Shown here piece by piece: positions 54,138 through 63,339 of a DNA stretch of 64,000 bases. The position numbers and the translations under genes are program-made. The notes beneath the pieces were generated by a model. The model was not told where the DNA came from and made no database searches. It saw nothing but the letters and a program-made list of their open reading frames with translations. Position 1 is the stretch's first letter. The number at the start of each line of letters is the position of its first letter. This DNA comes from Actinoplanes lutulentus (GTDB lineage: Bacteria; Actinomycetota; Actinomycetes; Mycobacteriales; Micromonosporaceae): positions 62,001 to 126,000 of the forward strand of contig NZ_QLMJ01000010.1 of NCBI RefSeq assembly GCF_003259845.1, given 5' to 3'.

Positions 54138-55928
54138 TTACTGCGACGTGCCGCCGCCGCTGCCGTCGTCCTCCTCCGGCGGGGTCTCCCCCGTCGACGG
54201 GTCCGGGCTCGGCGACTCCTCGACCGGCTCACCGATCACGCTGAGGACGACCGTGCTGCCCTTGTCGACCTTCTTGCCCTTGGCCACGCTCTGCTTGGCG
54301 ACGTCGCCCGGGTTGCCCTCGGCCTGGATCGTCTCGATGCTGAAGTTCAGGCCGGCCTGCTCCAACCGGTCCTGAGCGATCTCCTGCGACAGACCCGTCA
54401 CCTCGGGAACCTCGACCTGGCTGTTGTCGGACACCTTCACGGTGATCGACGTGCCCGGTTCGACGCTCTTGCCGGCGCTCTCCACCGAGATGACCTCGCC
54501 CTTGGGCTTGATGCTGGCCACCTCGCGGATCACCGGGGTGAGACCCTTCGCGACCAGGGCCGCCTCGGCCGCGCTGGTCGTGCCGCCGACCAGGCCGGTC
54601 GGCACCTGGACGTCCTCGGGTGCGAGGCAGAGCTGGTAGCTCACCGAGGTGGTGACCTCGATCTGCGTGTTCGCAATCGGCGCCTGCGCCACGACGTCGC
54701 CGGTGCAGTCCTTCTTGGTCGTCGGATCCTGCGCGGTCCGGTTGGTCAGGCCCTGCTGATCGAGTTCCTTGCGGGCGTCAGCCTCGCTGAGCCCGACAAG
54801 GTTCGGCATGGTGACCGTGGTGACTGCCGGTGTCTCGGGCTCGTTGTCGCGGTCGCGGCTCATCGCCAGTGCGACACCCAGCACGATCACGACCAGCACG
54901 CTCAGGCCGGCCAGCACCGCCATCACCCAGGACGACTTGTTCTCCGGATTGCCCTGCTGACCCATCCCACCCGGAATCGGCCGCTGCATCGTGGTGGCGC
55001 CCTGCGGCTGCCACTGGTGCGGGCCGCCGCCGGTCATCGCCACGGTCTCGGCCTGGCTCATCACCGGGGTGGCCATGACCGGGCGGCCGGAGACCGCACG
55101 GAGCGCGTCAGCACGCATCTCCTGGGCGCTCTGGTACCTGTTCAGCGGGTTCTTCGCGAGCGCCTTCAGGACGATCGCGTCGATGTCCGGCGGGAGGTCG
55201 CGAACGATCGAGCTCGGCGGGCGCGGATCCTCCCGGACGTGCTGGTACGCCACGCTGACCGGGCTGTCGCCGACGAACGGGGGATGTCCGACGGTCAGCT
55301 CGAAGAGGACACAGCCGGCCGCGTACACATCGGAGCGTGCGTCGACGGACTCGCCGCGCGCCTGCTCGGGTGAGAGGTACTGAGCCGTGCCGATCACGGC
55401 GCTGGTCTGCGTCATCGTCGTGGCGCCGCTTGCCAGCGCCCGGGCGATGCCGAAGTCCATGACCTTGACCTGGCCGTTCTGCGTGATCATCACGTTGCCG
55501 GGCTTGATGTCCCGGTGGATGATCCCGTGCCGGTGGCTGAACTCCAGCGCGGCGCAGATGTCCGCCGTGATCTCGAGTGCCCGCCGTGGCTGAAGACGCT
55601 GTTCCTGAGCGAGAACCTCCTTGAGGGTGCGACCGTTGACGAACTCCATCACGATGAACGGGTGACGCTCGCCCGCGGCGGAGGTCTCCTCGCCCGTGTC
55701 GTAAACGGCGACGATCGCTGGGTGGTTCAGAGCTGCCGAGTTCTGTGCTTCACGCCGGAACCGCTCCTGGAACGTGGCGTCCCGAGCCAGGTCGGTGCGC
55801 AGCATTTTGATGGCCACGTCACGGCCGAGGCGCAGGTCGCGTCCTCGGTGCACTTCTGCCATGCCGCCGTAGCCGAGCAGCTCGCCGACCTGATACCTGC
55901 CACCGAGCAGGCGGGCCTGCGCCGTCAT
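54138..55928 (-). CDS. pknB: Ser/Thr protein kinase PknB with PASTA domains
   Basis: 596-residue receptor kinase. Kinase domain 12-275: glycine loop GYGGMAEV, Lys41, catalytic HRD Asp140, DFG Asp158, activation loop with TMTQTSAVIGTAQYLSPEQA. A juxtamembrane region and one transmembrane helix (about 335-358) lead to three or so extracellular PASTA repeats (from VTMPNLVGLSEADARKEL at about 375) and an acidic Pro/Ser tail. The first PASTA contains two cysteines (KDC, LCL), probably a disulfide. PknB senses muropeptides and lipid II and controls wall synthesis. Many mycobacterial PknBs have four PASTA domains. Last gene of the operon; its start overlaps the pknA stop (ATGA). Confidence 0.96.
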   Translation of the reverse strand: MTAQARLLGGRYQVGELLGYGGMAEVHRGRDLRLGRDVAIKMLRTDLARDATFQERFRREAQNSAALNHPAIVAVYDTGEETSAAGERHPFIVMEFVNGRTLKEVLAQEQRLQPRRALEITADICAALEFSHRHGIIHRDIKPGNVMITQNGQVKVMDFGIARALASGATTMTQTSAVIGTAQYLSPEQARGESVDARSDVYAAGCVLFELTVGHPPFVGDSPVSVAYQHVREDPRPPSSIVRDLPPDIDAIVLKALAKNPLNRYQSAQEMRADALRAVSGRPVMATPVMSQAETVAMTGGGPHQWQPQGATTMQRPIPGGMGQQGNPENKSSWVMAVLAGLSVLVVIVLGVALAMSRDRDNEPETPAVTTVTMPNLVGLSEADARKELDQQGLTNRTAQDPTTKKDCTGDVVAQAPIANTQIEVTTSVSYQLCLAPEDVQVPTGLVGGTTSAAEAALVAKGLTPVIREVASIKPKGEVISVESAGKSVEPGTSITVKVSDNSQVEVPEVTGLSQEIAQDRLEQAGLNFSIETIQAEGNPGDVAKQSVAKGKKVDKGSTVVLSVIGEPVEESPSPDPSTGETPPEEDDGSGGGTSQ

Positions 55929-57292
55929 AACGTCTGTCGTCCTTCGTTCAGTCGGATCCGGCCGAGCTGGGCATCGGCCTTCATAAGACGGTACGACGCC
56001 GCCGACACTGGGTCAGCAACCACGCCCGAGCGGAGGATAGCCGCAGAGCTGCTGTGATAGCCCAGCGTGCTGCCTACGGCGCTGCTGCCGTTGCCATCTC
56101 GTAATAGGAAAGAGATGACGCCGGCGCAGAGAAGGACGAGAAGGGCGAGCACCACGGCCAGAACGACCAGGACCTGGCGCCCGAAAGTGTTCTCCGGCTT
56201 CGCGGCCGGTGACACCGGGGGTGAGTACGAATTGATCGGTGGTCCCGACTGCGGCCGGTACTGCTGCGGCTGCGGCTGAGGCGGTGGCTGCTGCTGCATG
56301 TACGGCGGCGGCGACGTCGGCACCGAGGCCGCGCCCCGGGCACCGGAGACCGGCCGCGGCACGGAGGCGCGAGCGGCCGCACCGGACTGCGGGCGCGACG
56401 GCCCGACGTTGCGCGGCGGACCGGAGATCGGCGGCGAGTTCGGCGGCGAGGAGATCGGCGGCTGGACCGTGGTGGTCAGCGACGCGGCGGCCTGACGGGC
56501 CACCGACGCCATCGCGGCGGCGCTCGGCCAGCGGCTGGACGGGTCCTTGTCCATCGCGCGGTCCACAATGGCGCGGACCGCGGGCGGGATGTCGCCGGGC
56601 AGCGGCCGGGGAGACTCCCGGACATGCTTCATGGCGATCTCGATCGGGGTCGCGCCGTCAAACGGCCGGTGCCCGGAAAGGCACTGGTAAGCCACGACAC
56701 CCAGCGCGTAGACGTCGGAGGCCGGCGTCGCCACGTCACCGGCGGCCTGCTCCGGCGAGATGTACGAAGCCGTGCCGAGCACCGCGCCGGCCACCGTCAG
56801 CTGCCCGACGAGAGCCGAGCGCGCGATGCCGAAGTCGGTCAGGACCAGGGTGCCGTTCGGGCGTACCAAAAGGTTTCCTGGTTTGACGTCGCGGTGCACG
56901 ATGCCGTTGCCGTGCGCTGCTTGCAGCGCGTCAGCGGCCTGCGCGACCAGCGCCATGGTCCGGGCCGGCGTGAGCCGGCCCACCCGGCTCAGCGTCCGGG
57001 AGAGGGCGTCGCCCTCGACGTATTCCATGACGAGGAACGCGAGCTGCTGGTCGCTGCCGTAGTCGTAGACATCCACGACGCCCGGGTGGTTGATGGTGGC
57101 CATGGTCCGTGCCTCGCCGCGGAAGCGCTCGGCGAAGCCCGGCTCGTCCAGCAGGGCGGGTAGCAGGATCTTGACGGCGACGGTACGGCCCAGCACCTCA
57201 TCGATGCCGCGCCACACATCACCCATGCCGCCGCCGGCGATCCGCTCCTCCAAGCGGTACCGCCCACCGAGCGTGACCCCCGGGCGGATCAT
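55925..57292 (-). CDS. pknA: Ser/Thr protein kinase PknA
   Basis: 455 residues. Kinase domain 12-270 with AGGGMGDV loop, Lys41, HRD Asp135, DFG Asp153 and activation segment LTVAGAVLGTASYISPEQA. A Pro/Gln/Ser-rich juxtamembrane stretch (about 275-385) precedes one transmembrane helix (about 392-415, VLVVLAVVLALLVLLCAGVISFLL) and a short (about 40-residue) exterior tail without PASTA domains, as in mycobacterial PknA. It phosphorylates division and wall proteins and cross-activates PknB. The start lies 1 bp from the pbpA stop. Confidence 0.95.
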   Translation of the reverse strand: MIRPGVTLGGRYRLEERIAGGGMGDVWRGIDEVLGRTVAVKILLPALLDEPGFAERFRGEARTMATINHPGVVDVYDYGSDQQLAFLVMEYVEGDALSRTLSRVGRLTPARTMALVAQAADALQAAHGNGIVHRDVKPGNLLVRPNGTLVLTDFGIARSALVGQLTVAGAVLGTASYISPEQAAGDVATPASDVYALGVVAYQCLSGHRPFDGATPIEIAMKHVRESPRPLPGDIPPAVRAIVDRAMDKDPSSRWPSAAAMASVARQAAASLTTTVQPPISSPPNSPPISGPPRNVGPSRPQSGAAARASVPRPVSGARGAASVPTSPPPYMQQQPPPQPQPQQYRPQSGPPINSYSPPVSPAAKPENTFGRQVLVVLAVVLALLVLLCAGVISFLLRDGNGSSAVGSTLGYHSSSAAILRSGVVADPVSAASYRLMKADAQLGRIRLNEGRQTL

Positions 57293-57293
57293 G

Positions 57294-58790
57294 TCAGTCC
57301 CCTCCCCGACCCGCCGCGGCCTTCATGATGAGCCCGGCGATCCGGGCGGCCTCGGCACTCGCGTGTCCACCGGACACGTTCTCAAGCATGACGCAGACCG
57401 CCGAGACGGGCTTATCGCCATCGAAGGCGAATCCGATGAACCATCCGTGCGGGTTCGCACCCTCGGCGTTCTGTGCGGTGCCAGTCTTGCCACCGACGGT
57501 GAGTCCGTTGATCTGGGCTCGGGTGCCGGTGCCGTTCTCGACGACGCTGACCATCATGTCCTTGAGGTCGCTGGCGACGGTCGAGGAGACCGGGTCGCGC
57601 AGGCTCTCCGGTTTCGCGGTGTAGATCGTCCGGCGGTCCGGTCCGAGCAGCTTCTGCACCATGTACGGGCGCATCTGCTGGCCGCTGTTCGCCACCGTGG
57701 CGGCCATCAGCGCGCCCTGCAGCGGGGTCATCCGGACATCGCGCTGGCCGAGTGAGGACTGGGCCAGGGCCGCGGTGTCGGTGCTGCCGTCCTGGTTCTG
57801 GATGTCACCGGTGCGGCTCGCCGCCACGGTGAGACCGGCTCCACTGTCCAGGTCGCCGACCTTGAGGGTGTCGTCCTCGAAACCGAACGCCTTCGCGGTG
57901 TCCTTGACCTTGTCCGCGCCGAGCGCGACGCCGAGCCGGGCGTAACCGGTGTTGCAGCTCTCGGTCAGCGCCTCCTTGAGGGTGACCTGCGAGCCGGGGC
58001 AGACCTCCTCTTCGGAGTTGCGGATCGTGGCGCCGCCCTCTTTGTAGACGCTGCCCGCCTCGATCTCGCTGGAGGTCTTGTAGCCGTTCTGCAGCGCGGC
58101 CGCCGAGACGATCACCTTGAACACCGAGCCGGGCGGCAGGGTCGCGCCGGTCGCCCGGTTGATCAGCGGGTCGTCCTCGTCGTTCGCCAGCTTCTGGTAC
58201 GCCTTTGCCGCCTCTTCAGTGTCATGACTGACCAGCGGGTTCGGGTCGTAACTGGGCATCGAGACCATCGCCTGGATCGCACCGGTGGACGGGTCGATCG
58301 CGACCGCCGCGCCCTTGGTGACGCCACGCTGGTTGTTGGTCATCTGCTTCCAGGCGACCTCTTGCGCTTTCGTGCTCAGCGACAGCACCACGTTGCCACC
58401 ACCGGGGTTGTCACCGGTGAACATGCTGCTGAGCCGATCGCCGAAAAGCTTGTCGCTGGCGCCGGAGAGGAAGTCGTTCTCGGAGGACTCGATGCCGGTC
58501 GCGCCGCCGATGACCGGCTTGTAACCGAGCACCGGTGCGTAGATCTTCCCTTCCGGGTAGGTACGCAGGTACTTCAGCTCGTCGTCGGTGGTCTTGTTCT
58601 GCGCGAGAGCGGTGCCACCGGCCTCGATGACGCCGCGCGGCGTCTCGTATTCGGCAACCGTGACGCGGCTGTTGTAGTCGTGCGTGCGGTACTCGTCGGC
58701 CTTGTAGAACTGGACCCAGTTCAGGTTGGCGAAGAGCAGGCCGAACAGGACCAGGATGACCACGCCGGAGCGGCGAAGTGGTGCGTTCAC
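57294..58790 (-). CDS. pbpA: Class B penicillin-binding protein PbpA
   Basis: 498 residues: short cytoplasmic head, one transmembrane anchor (about 9-25), pedestal domain (about 30-130) and transpeptidase (about 150-490). All motifs are intact: SVFK (Ser222-Lys225), SCN (278-280), KTG (435-437). It crosslinks septal or polar peptidoglycan and pairs with the RodA/FtsW-type glycosyltransferase encoded just upstream (4-bp overlap). GTG 58790 has a near-perfect Shine-Dalgarno, GGAGGTGAT, inside the end of rodA. That is an unusually strong site for a coupled gene and should keep PbpA output high. Confidence 0.95.
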   Translation of the reverse strand: MNAPLRRSGVVILVLFGLLFANLNWVQFYKADEYRTHDYNSRVTVAEYETPRGVIEAGGTALAQNKTTDDELKYLRTYPEGKIYAPVLGYKPVIGGATGIESSENDFLSGASDKLFGDRLSSMFTGDNPGGGNVVLSLSTKAQEVAWKQMTNNQRGVTKGAAVAIDPSTGAIQAMVSMPSYDPNPLVSHDTEEAAKAYQKLANDEDDPLINRATGATLPPGSVFKVIVSAAALQNGYKTSSEIEAGSVYKEGGATIRNSEEEVCPGSQVTLKEALTESCNTGYARLGVALGADKVKDTAKAFGFEDDTLKVGDLDSGAGLTVAASRTGDIQNQDGSTDTAALAQSSLGQRDVRMTPLQGALMAATVANSGQQMRPYMVQKLLGPDRRTIYTAKPESLRDPVSSTVASDLKDMMVSVVENGTGTRAQINGLTVGGKTGTAQNAEGANPHGWFIGFAFDGDKPVSAVCVMLENVSGGHASAEAARIAGLIMKAAAGRGGD

Positions 58791-60292
58791 GGCTTGATCA
58801 CCTCCGTCATGGCGCCGTGCAGCTGAACAGGTGCTTTCTTCGGTCCGGCTCGGTCCGGCCCGGTCCCGGTGGCCGGTTGGCGGGCCGCGTCCGAGATCCG
58901 CAGGAGCATGGCGACCAGCAACCAGTTCGCCATCAGTGAGGAGCCACCGGCGGAGAGGAACGGGGTGGTCTGCCCGGTCAGCGGGATGAGGCCGGTGATG
59001 CCACCGAGGATGACGAAGACCTGCAGGCCCAGCGTGAAGGCGAGGCCGCCGGCGACCAGCTTGCCGAACGAGTCACGCACCGCCAGGGCGGCACGCAGGC
59101 CACGCTCGACGATCAGCAGGTAACAGACCAGCAGCGCGGTGAGACCGAAGAGGCCGATCTCCTCGCCGAGGCCGGCGAAGATGAAGTCGGTACGCACCTC
59201 GGGCACCTTGCCAGGCGAACCAGCACCCGGGCCGGCGCCGAAGAGGCCACCGCTACCGAGTCCGAGCAGGCCCTGGACCAGCTGGTAACTGCTGCCGCTC
59301 ACCCGCTCGTAATTCGCCCGCGCGAACGGGTCGAGCCAGACCTCGGCGCGGTCGTAGAAATTCGCGAATGGACCGCCCACCGACGCACCCAGCAGGTACG
59401 CCAGATAGACACCGCCGAAGAAGAGCACCAGGCCGATGATCAGCCAGCTGGCCCGCTCGGTGGCGACGTAGAGCGTGACGACGAAGAGCCCGAAGTACAG
59501 CAGGGCGGTGCCGAGGTCCTTCTCGAAGACCAGGACCAGGAGGCTGAGCAGCCAGACCGTGACGACCGGACCGAGGTCGCGGCCGCGGGGCAGGTCGATG
59601 CCGAGGAACCGCCGGCTCGCCAGCGACAACACTTCCCGTTTTCGCACCAGGTAGTACGCGAAGAACGAGACCAGTGCCAGCTTGGCGAACTCACCCGGCT
59701 GGATCGAGAACGACCCGAACCGGATCCACAGCTTCGCGCCGTTGACCTCGGAGATGCTGCTCGGCAGCACCGCCGGGATCATCACGAGCACGATGCCGAC
59801 CAGGCCCAGCGTGTACGCGTACCGAGAAACGATCTTGTGGTCGCGAATCACCAGAAGCAGGATCGCCGCGAGGATCAGCGACGCGAGTGTCCAGGCCAGC
59901 TGACGGCCGCCGGTGCCGGCGAAGATGCCCGGCTCCGGCTGCTTGTTGGCGATCGCCTTGGCCAGGTCCAGCCGGCGCAGGAAGCCCACGCCGATGCCGT
60001 TGATCAGCGCGACCGCCGGCAGGAGCACCGGGTCGGCGAAGGGCGCGGTGAAGCGCACCACCACGTGCAGCCCGAGGAAGAGGATGCCGACCAGCGCGGC
60101 GGGGATCCAGGACGTCATCCGGATCTCGTCGAACTGGTTGGCCTCCACCGTCGCGCCGAACACGGCGACGATCGACATCGCGAACGCCAGCAAGCCGAGT
60201 TCAGCGTTACGGCGTGTCTTCCATCCCGTCGGGATACGCGACATCTCGCCCGTGGAGGCGGGCGTCGGAGCCGGTACGGCGGGCGCGGTCAA
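58787..60292 (-). CDS. rodA: SEDS peptidoglycan glycosyltransferase RodA/FtsW
   Basis: 501-residue SEDS protein with about 10-12 transmembrane helices. Conserved SEDS features: NGAKLWIRFGSFSIQPGEFAKLALVSFFAYYL, LVFEKDLGTALLYF, the large extracytoplasmic loop with RAEVWLDPF and SYQLVQGLLGLGSGGLFGAGPG, and the catalytic-region EVRTDFIFAGLGEEIGLFG. It polymerises lipid II with PbpA as its cognate transpeptidase. The start is uncertain: TTG 60292 (with GGGGA upstream) or ATG 60244 (MSRIPTGW). The cytoplasmic tail is short and basic. Confidence 0.93.
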   Translation of the reverse strand: MTAPAVPAPTPASTGEMSRIPTGWKTRRNAELGLLAFAMSIVAVFGATVEANQFDEIRMTSWIPAALVGILFLGLHVVVRFTAPFADPVLLPAVALINGIGVGFLRRLDLAKAIANKQPEPGIFAGTGGRQLAWTLASLILAAILLLVIRDHKIVSRYAYTLGLVGIVLVMIPAVLPSSISEVNGAKLWIRFGSFSIQPGEFAKLALVSFFAYYLVRKREVLSLASRRFLGIDLPRGRDLGPVVTVWLLSLLVLVFEKDLGTALLYFGLFVVTLYVATERASWLIIGLVLFFGGVYLAYLLGASVGGPFANFYDRAEVWLDPFARANYERVSGSSYQLVQGLLGLGSGGLFGAGPGAGSPGKVPEVRTDFIFAGLGEEIGLFGLTALLVCYLLIVERGLRAALAVRDSFGKLVAGGLAFTLGLQVFVILGGITGLIPLTGQTTPFLSAGGSSLMANWLLVAMLLRISDAARQPATGTGPDRAGPKKAPVQLHGAMTEVIKP

Positions 60293-60321
60293 AGATGAAT
60301 CCCCAGACGTGTAGGCCGTGC

Positions 60322-61725
60322 TCAGTTGACGGTCCGGCAGCCAACCGGGTCGACGGTGGCAGGAGCGCTTTCGGACGGTTGCGAAGCGGCAGCCGAGGCC
60401 GGCGGACGCGCGGTGGTGCTGGCCTGGACCGTCGGAGCCACCGAACTCGAAGCCGCCACACTCGGAGCCACCGAGCTCGTGGTCACCGGCGCGGTGCTGG
60501 CGACGCTGCAGACCGGTTTCAGGTTCGGGTTCGTCGGTTCTTCGTCGGTGAGCTCGGCGAGCGTGGTGCGCGCCTCGACCTGGCTGTCCGCGTGAATGCC
60601 CTGCTTGACCTGTTCCTGGGCGACCGAGGTGAGGTCGTCCAGGCGGACCGAGCTGGTCTCGCTCACGGTGGACAGGTCAAGACCGGCGACCTGGCCCGGC
60701 ACGCCTTGGAATATGGCGAGCTGGCCGGCCTCGGTCGCGCCGACGTAGTACTGGTCCTGGGTGTACTGCCAGCCCGCCCAGAGGCCGCCGCCGAGCACAC
60801 CGAGCAGCAGCAGAACCATGAGAGTGGTCCGGACCGGGTGTCCGGCCGGCTCCGGTTCGTACCCACTCGAGGCCGGCTCCGGCTGGGCCGGGCGCGGCGG
60901 CTTGAGGGCCGCGGCACGGGCCGCAGCGGTCGAGCTGTCCGCCACCGTGGTGTTGCCCCGGTCGAGGGAGGCAGCGCCGCCCACGATCGGAGACTGCTCC
61001 ATGATGTCGGCGTCGGTCGCGTCCGCGATCACCACGGTGATGTTGTCCGGACCGCCGCCGCGCAGCGCCAGCTGCACGAGCCGCTCGGTGCAGGCTTTCG
61101 GGTCGGCGAGTTCCCGCATGGTCTGGCCGATCGTCTCACCGCTCACGACGCCGGAGAGGCCGTCGCTGCAGATCAGGTATCGATCGCCCTTGAGCACCTG
61201 GCGAACCGAGTACTCAGGATCGATGTCCCGGCCGTCCAGCGCCCGCGTGAGCAGCGACCGCTGCGGGTGGCTGCTCGCCTCCTCGGGACTGACCCGGCCC
61301 TCGTCGACCAGCATCTGGACGTACGTGTCGTCCTTCGTGATCTGCGAGAACTCACCGTTGCGGAGCAAGTAGGCGCGGGAGTCGCCGATGTGCACCATGC
61401 CGAACTTGCTGCCCGAGAAAAGGACAGCAGTCAGCGTGGTACCCATACCCTCCAGCGCGGGGTTGGCGTCGACGGTGTCGCGCAACTGTTGGTTGGCGGT
61501 ACCGACGGCGTGCCGCAGCGCATCGACCATGGCGTCACCAGGGACGTCGTCGTCGAGAGGCGCCATCGCGGCGATGACGATGTTGGACGCCACGTCACCG
61601 GCGGCCATGCCGCCCATGCCATCGGCGACAGCGAGAAGTCGCGGCCCGGCGTAAACGGAGTCCTGGTTCAGGTCTCGGATCAGACCGCGGTCGCTCTGAG
61701 CGGCATAGCGCAGGGTCAGGGTCAT
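60322..61725 (-). CDS. pstP: PP2C phosphatase PstP
   Basis: 467 residues. The PP2C catalytic domain (1-240) shows all metal-binding motifs: RGLIRDLNQDSVY, VADGMGGMAAGDVAS, HIGDSRAYLLRNG, ICSDGLSGVVSGET and GGPDNITVVIAD. A Pro-rich juxtamembrane region, one transmembrane helix (about 308-326) and an extracellular region ending in an Ala/Ser/Thr/Val-rich tail with about four SVAP-like units follow. It dephosphorylates PknA/PknB and their substrates. The start overlaps the fhaB stop (ATGA). The long low-complexity outer tail is extra compared with typical PstP. Confidence 0.95.
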   Translation of the reverse strand: MTLTLRYAAQSDRGLIRDLNQDSVYAGPRLLAVADGMGGMAAGDVASNIVIAAMAPLDDDVPGDAMVDALRHAVGTANQQLRDTVDANPALEGMGTTLTAVLFSGSKFGMVHIGDSRAYLLRNGEFSQITKDDTYVQMLVDEGRVSPEEASSHPQRSLLTRALDGRDIDPEYSVRQVLKGDRYLICSDGLSGVVSGETIGQTMRELADPKACTERLVQLALRGGGPDNITVVIADATDADIMEQSPIVGGAASLDRGNTTVADSSTAAARAAALKPPRPAQPEPASSGYEPEPAGHPVRTTLMVLLLLGVLGGGLWAGWQYTQDQYYVGATEAGQLAIFQGVPGQVAGLDLSTVSETSSVRLDDLTSVAQEQVKQGIHADSQVEARTTLAELTDEEPTNPNLKPVCSVASTAPVTTSSVAPSVAASSSVAPTVQASTTARPPASAAASQPSESAPATVDPVGCRTVN

Positions 61726-62204
61726 GGCCGTAACTCGAGTGAAGTGCGCCCGATGCGGATCGGTACGCCAAGGGGGACTGGAGTAGGTCCGGAGACCTTA
61801 CCGCGATCTAGATAAGTGCCGTTGGTCGAGCCGAGGTCTTCGACGAACCACTGGCCATCGCGGGGTACCAACCGGGCGTGCCGGGCAGAGGCGAAGTCGT
61901 CGGTGATGACGAGCGTCGAATCCTCGGCCCGCCCGATCGTGATCGGAGCCTCACCGAGCGTGATCCTCGTGCCGGCCAGCTGGCCGGCGGTCACGACGAG
62001 TTGCCGCGCCGCCTTCCCGCGCTTCGCCTTCGCCGGCCGGCCCTGGAGCACCGCGCCACCCACCCCCCGAGGGCTGGCGACGATGCTCTTGGACCGGGCG
62101 CCGGAGAAGAGATCCCGCCGGATCACCCCGACCACCGTGAACACGAAGATCCACAGAAGAACGAGGAACCCGAAGCGGGCAACGGTTAGGACGAATTCGG
62201 GCAA
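61722..62204 (-). CDS. fhaB: FHA-domain protein FhaB (FipA)
   Basis: 160 residues from TTG 62204: one N-terminal transmembrane helix (about 7-27, VARFGFLVLLWIFVFTVVGVI), a basic linker and a C-terminal FHA domain (about 85-155) with GRAEDSTLVI, SARHARLVP and DLGSTNGTYLD, the phosphothreonine-binding residues. In mycobacteria FipA binds phosphorylated FtsZ/FtsQ partners during stress. Located between fhaA (5 bp away) and pstP (4-bp overlap). Confidence 0.93.
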   Translation of the reverse strand: MPEFVLTVARFGFLVLLWIFVFTVVGVIRRDLFSGARSKSIVASPRGVGGAVLQGRPAKAKRGKAARQLVVTAGQLAGTRITLGEAPITIGRAEDSTLVITDDFASARHARLVPRDGQWFVEDLGSTNGTYLDRGKVSGPTPVPLGVPIRIGRTSLELRP

Positions 62205-62209
62205 GGTCG

Positions 62210-62968
62210 CTAGCCGTCCACTCGGAAGGTGAGCGTGGTCGTCCCGAGCTGGATCATGTCGCCCGGGTTCAATGCGACGGCGGACACGCGCTGGCCGTTG
62301 ACCATCGTGCCGTTCGTCGAGCCCAGGTCCGTGAGAACGACCTGGTTGCCGTCGTAGTCCAGACGGGCGTGCCGACGCGAGATGCCGACGTCCGGCAGGC
62401 GAAGGTTCGCCTGGTCGCCGCGGCCGATCACGGTCGAGCCCATCTGCAACGGGTAGGTACGCCCGTCGCCGGACACGAGACCGACACTGCGCGGGCCACC
62501 GTGACCACCCTGCGGCGGGTAGCCGCCCTGCTGGTCATAAGGCGAGTACTGAGGCCCCGCGTCATATGCCGGCTGTTGCACCGGGGCGACCTCGCCACCG
62601 GTGTACACCTCAGCGGTGACACGGAACATGCCCGTGTCCAGGCCATCGCCCCGCTCGATCTCGACGATCACGTCGCCGTACACGGTCCAGGCCTGCTCAC
62701 CGATGAACTCGGCCTGGGACTGCGCCAGCTCCTGCGCCAAGGCCGCGGCATACGGCGCCAGCCGGCTGTGGTCGTAGGGCGACAGATCGATCACATAGCG
62801 GTTGGGCACAAGGGTGCGGCCACCGGCGAGGATGGCCTTGTGTGCCTCGGCCTCCCGCTGCATGGCATTCAGGATCTCCACAGGGTGCACGACACCCTTG
62901 AACACCTTCGCGAAGGCCCCCTCGACAAGGCCTTCCAATCGCTTCTCAAAGCGCTGCAGCACGCTCAC
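62210..62968 (-). CDS. fhaA: FHA-domain protein FhaA
   Basis: 252 residues from GTG 62968 (VSVLQRFEKRLEGLVEG), four bases after GAGGAGGA; the open frame extends upstream to 63046 but this site is decisive. DUF3662 domain (about 1-115; FAKVFKGVVHPVEILNAMQREAEAHK), a Tyr/Gln/Gly/Pro-rich linker (about 130-165) and a C-terminal FHA domain (GRGDQANLRL, SRRHARLDYDG, DLGSTNGTMVNGQRV). FhaA recruits phosphorylated MurJ/MviN-type partners. It is shorter than the mycobacterial protein (about 520 residues) because the linker is reduced. First gene of the seven-gene operon. Confidence 0.94.
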   Translation of the reverse strand: MSVLQRFEKRLEGLVEGAFAKVFKGVVHPVEILNAMQREAEAHKAILAGGRTLVPNRYVIDLSPYDHSRLAPYAAALAQELAQSQAEFIGEQAWTVYGDVIVEIERGDGLDTGMFRVTAEVYTGGEVAPVQQPAYDAGPQYSPYDQQGGYPPQGGHGGPRSVGLVSGDGRTYPLQMGSTVIGRGDQANLRLPDVGISRRHARLDYDGNQVVLTDLGSTNGTMVNGQRVSAVALNPGDMIQLGTTTLTFRVDG

Positions 62969-63142
62969 CGGCTCCTCCTCGGGTTCCGAGGACATGATGG
63001 TATCCGGCGACTGCTTGCGCATCCGTAGCCCAAGAGCAGCCGGCACTTCTGACCCTCGTATGACGCCCTACGACGCCGTGCTAATGTTTCCTGCGTCGCG
63101 GGGTGATATCAACTCACTTGGTACTGATCTCGCCTAGTGACG

Positions 63143-63164
63143 TGCGACAGCGTAGTCTGTCGCA
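63143..63164. promoter_or_regulatory. Perfect inverted repeat upstream of fhaA and tRNA-Leu
   Basis: TGCGACAG-N6-CTGTCGCA, eight paired bases per arm, about 175 bp before the fhaA start and 82 bp before tRNA-Leu. There is no T tract, so it is more likely an operator than a terminator. Confidence 0.6.
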
Positions 63165-63245
63165 GCCAGTAACAAGAAGTCGGCTCGACCAGCCGGTTTC
63201 AGGCCAACGAGATCATGCGTATATGATCTTGGCGGCAAGTCACAT

Positions 63246-63328
63246 GGGGATGTGGCGGAATGGCAGACGCGCACGGTTCAGGTCCGTGTGTCCGAAAGGA
63301 CGTGGGGGTTCAACTCCCCCCATCCCCA
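63246..63328 (+). tRNA. tRNA-Leu (anticodon CAG)
   Basis: Acceptor GGGGATG/CATCCCC; D arm GCGGAATGGCAGACGC; anticodon stem CACGG/CCGTG around TTCAGGT giving anticodon CAG (reads CUG); variable arm TGTCCGAAAGGACG; T arm GGGGGTTCAACTCCCCC; discriminator A. No encoded CCA. Next to fhaA as leuT is in M. tuberculosis. Confidence 0.95.
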
Positions 63329-63339
63329 CGAGTTCGCTG

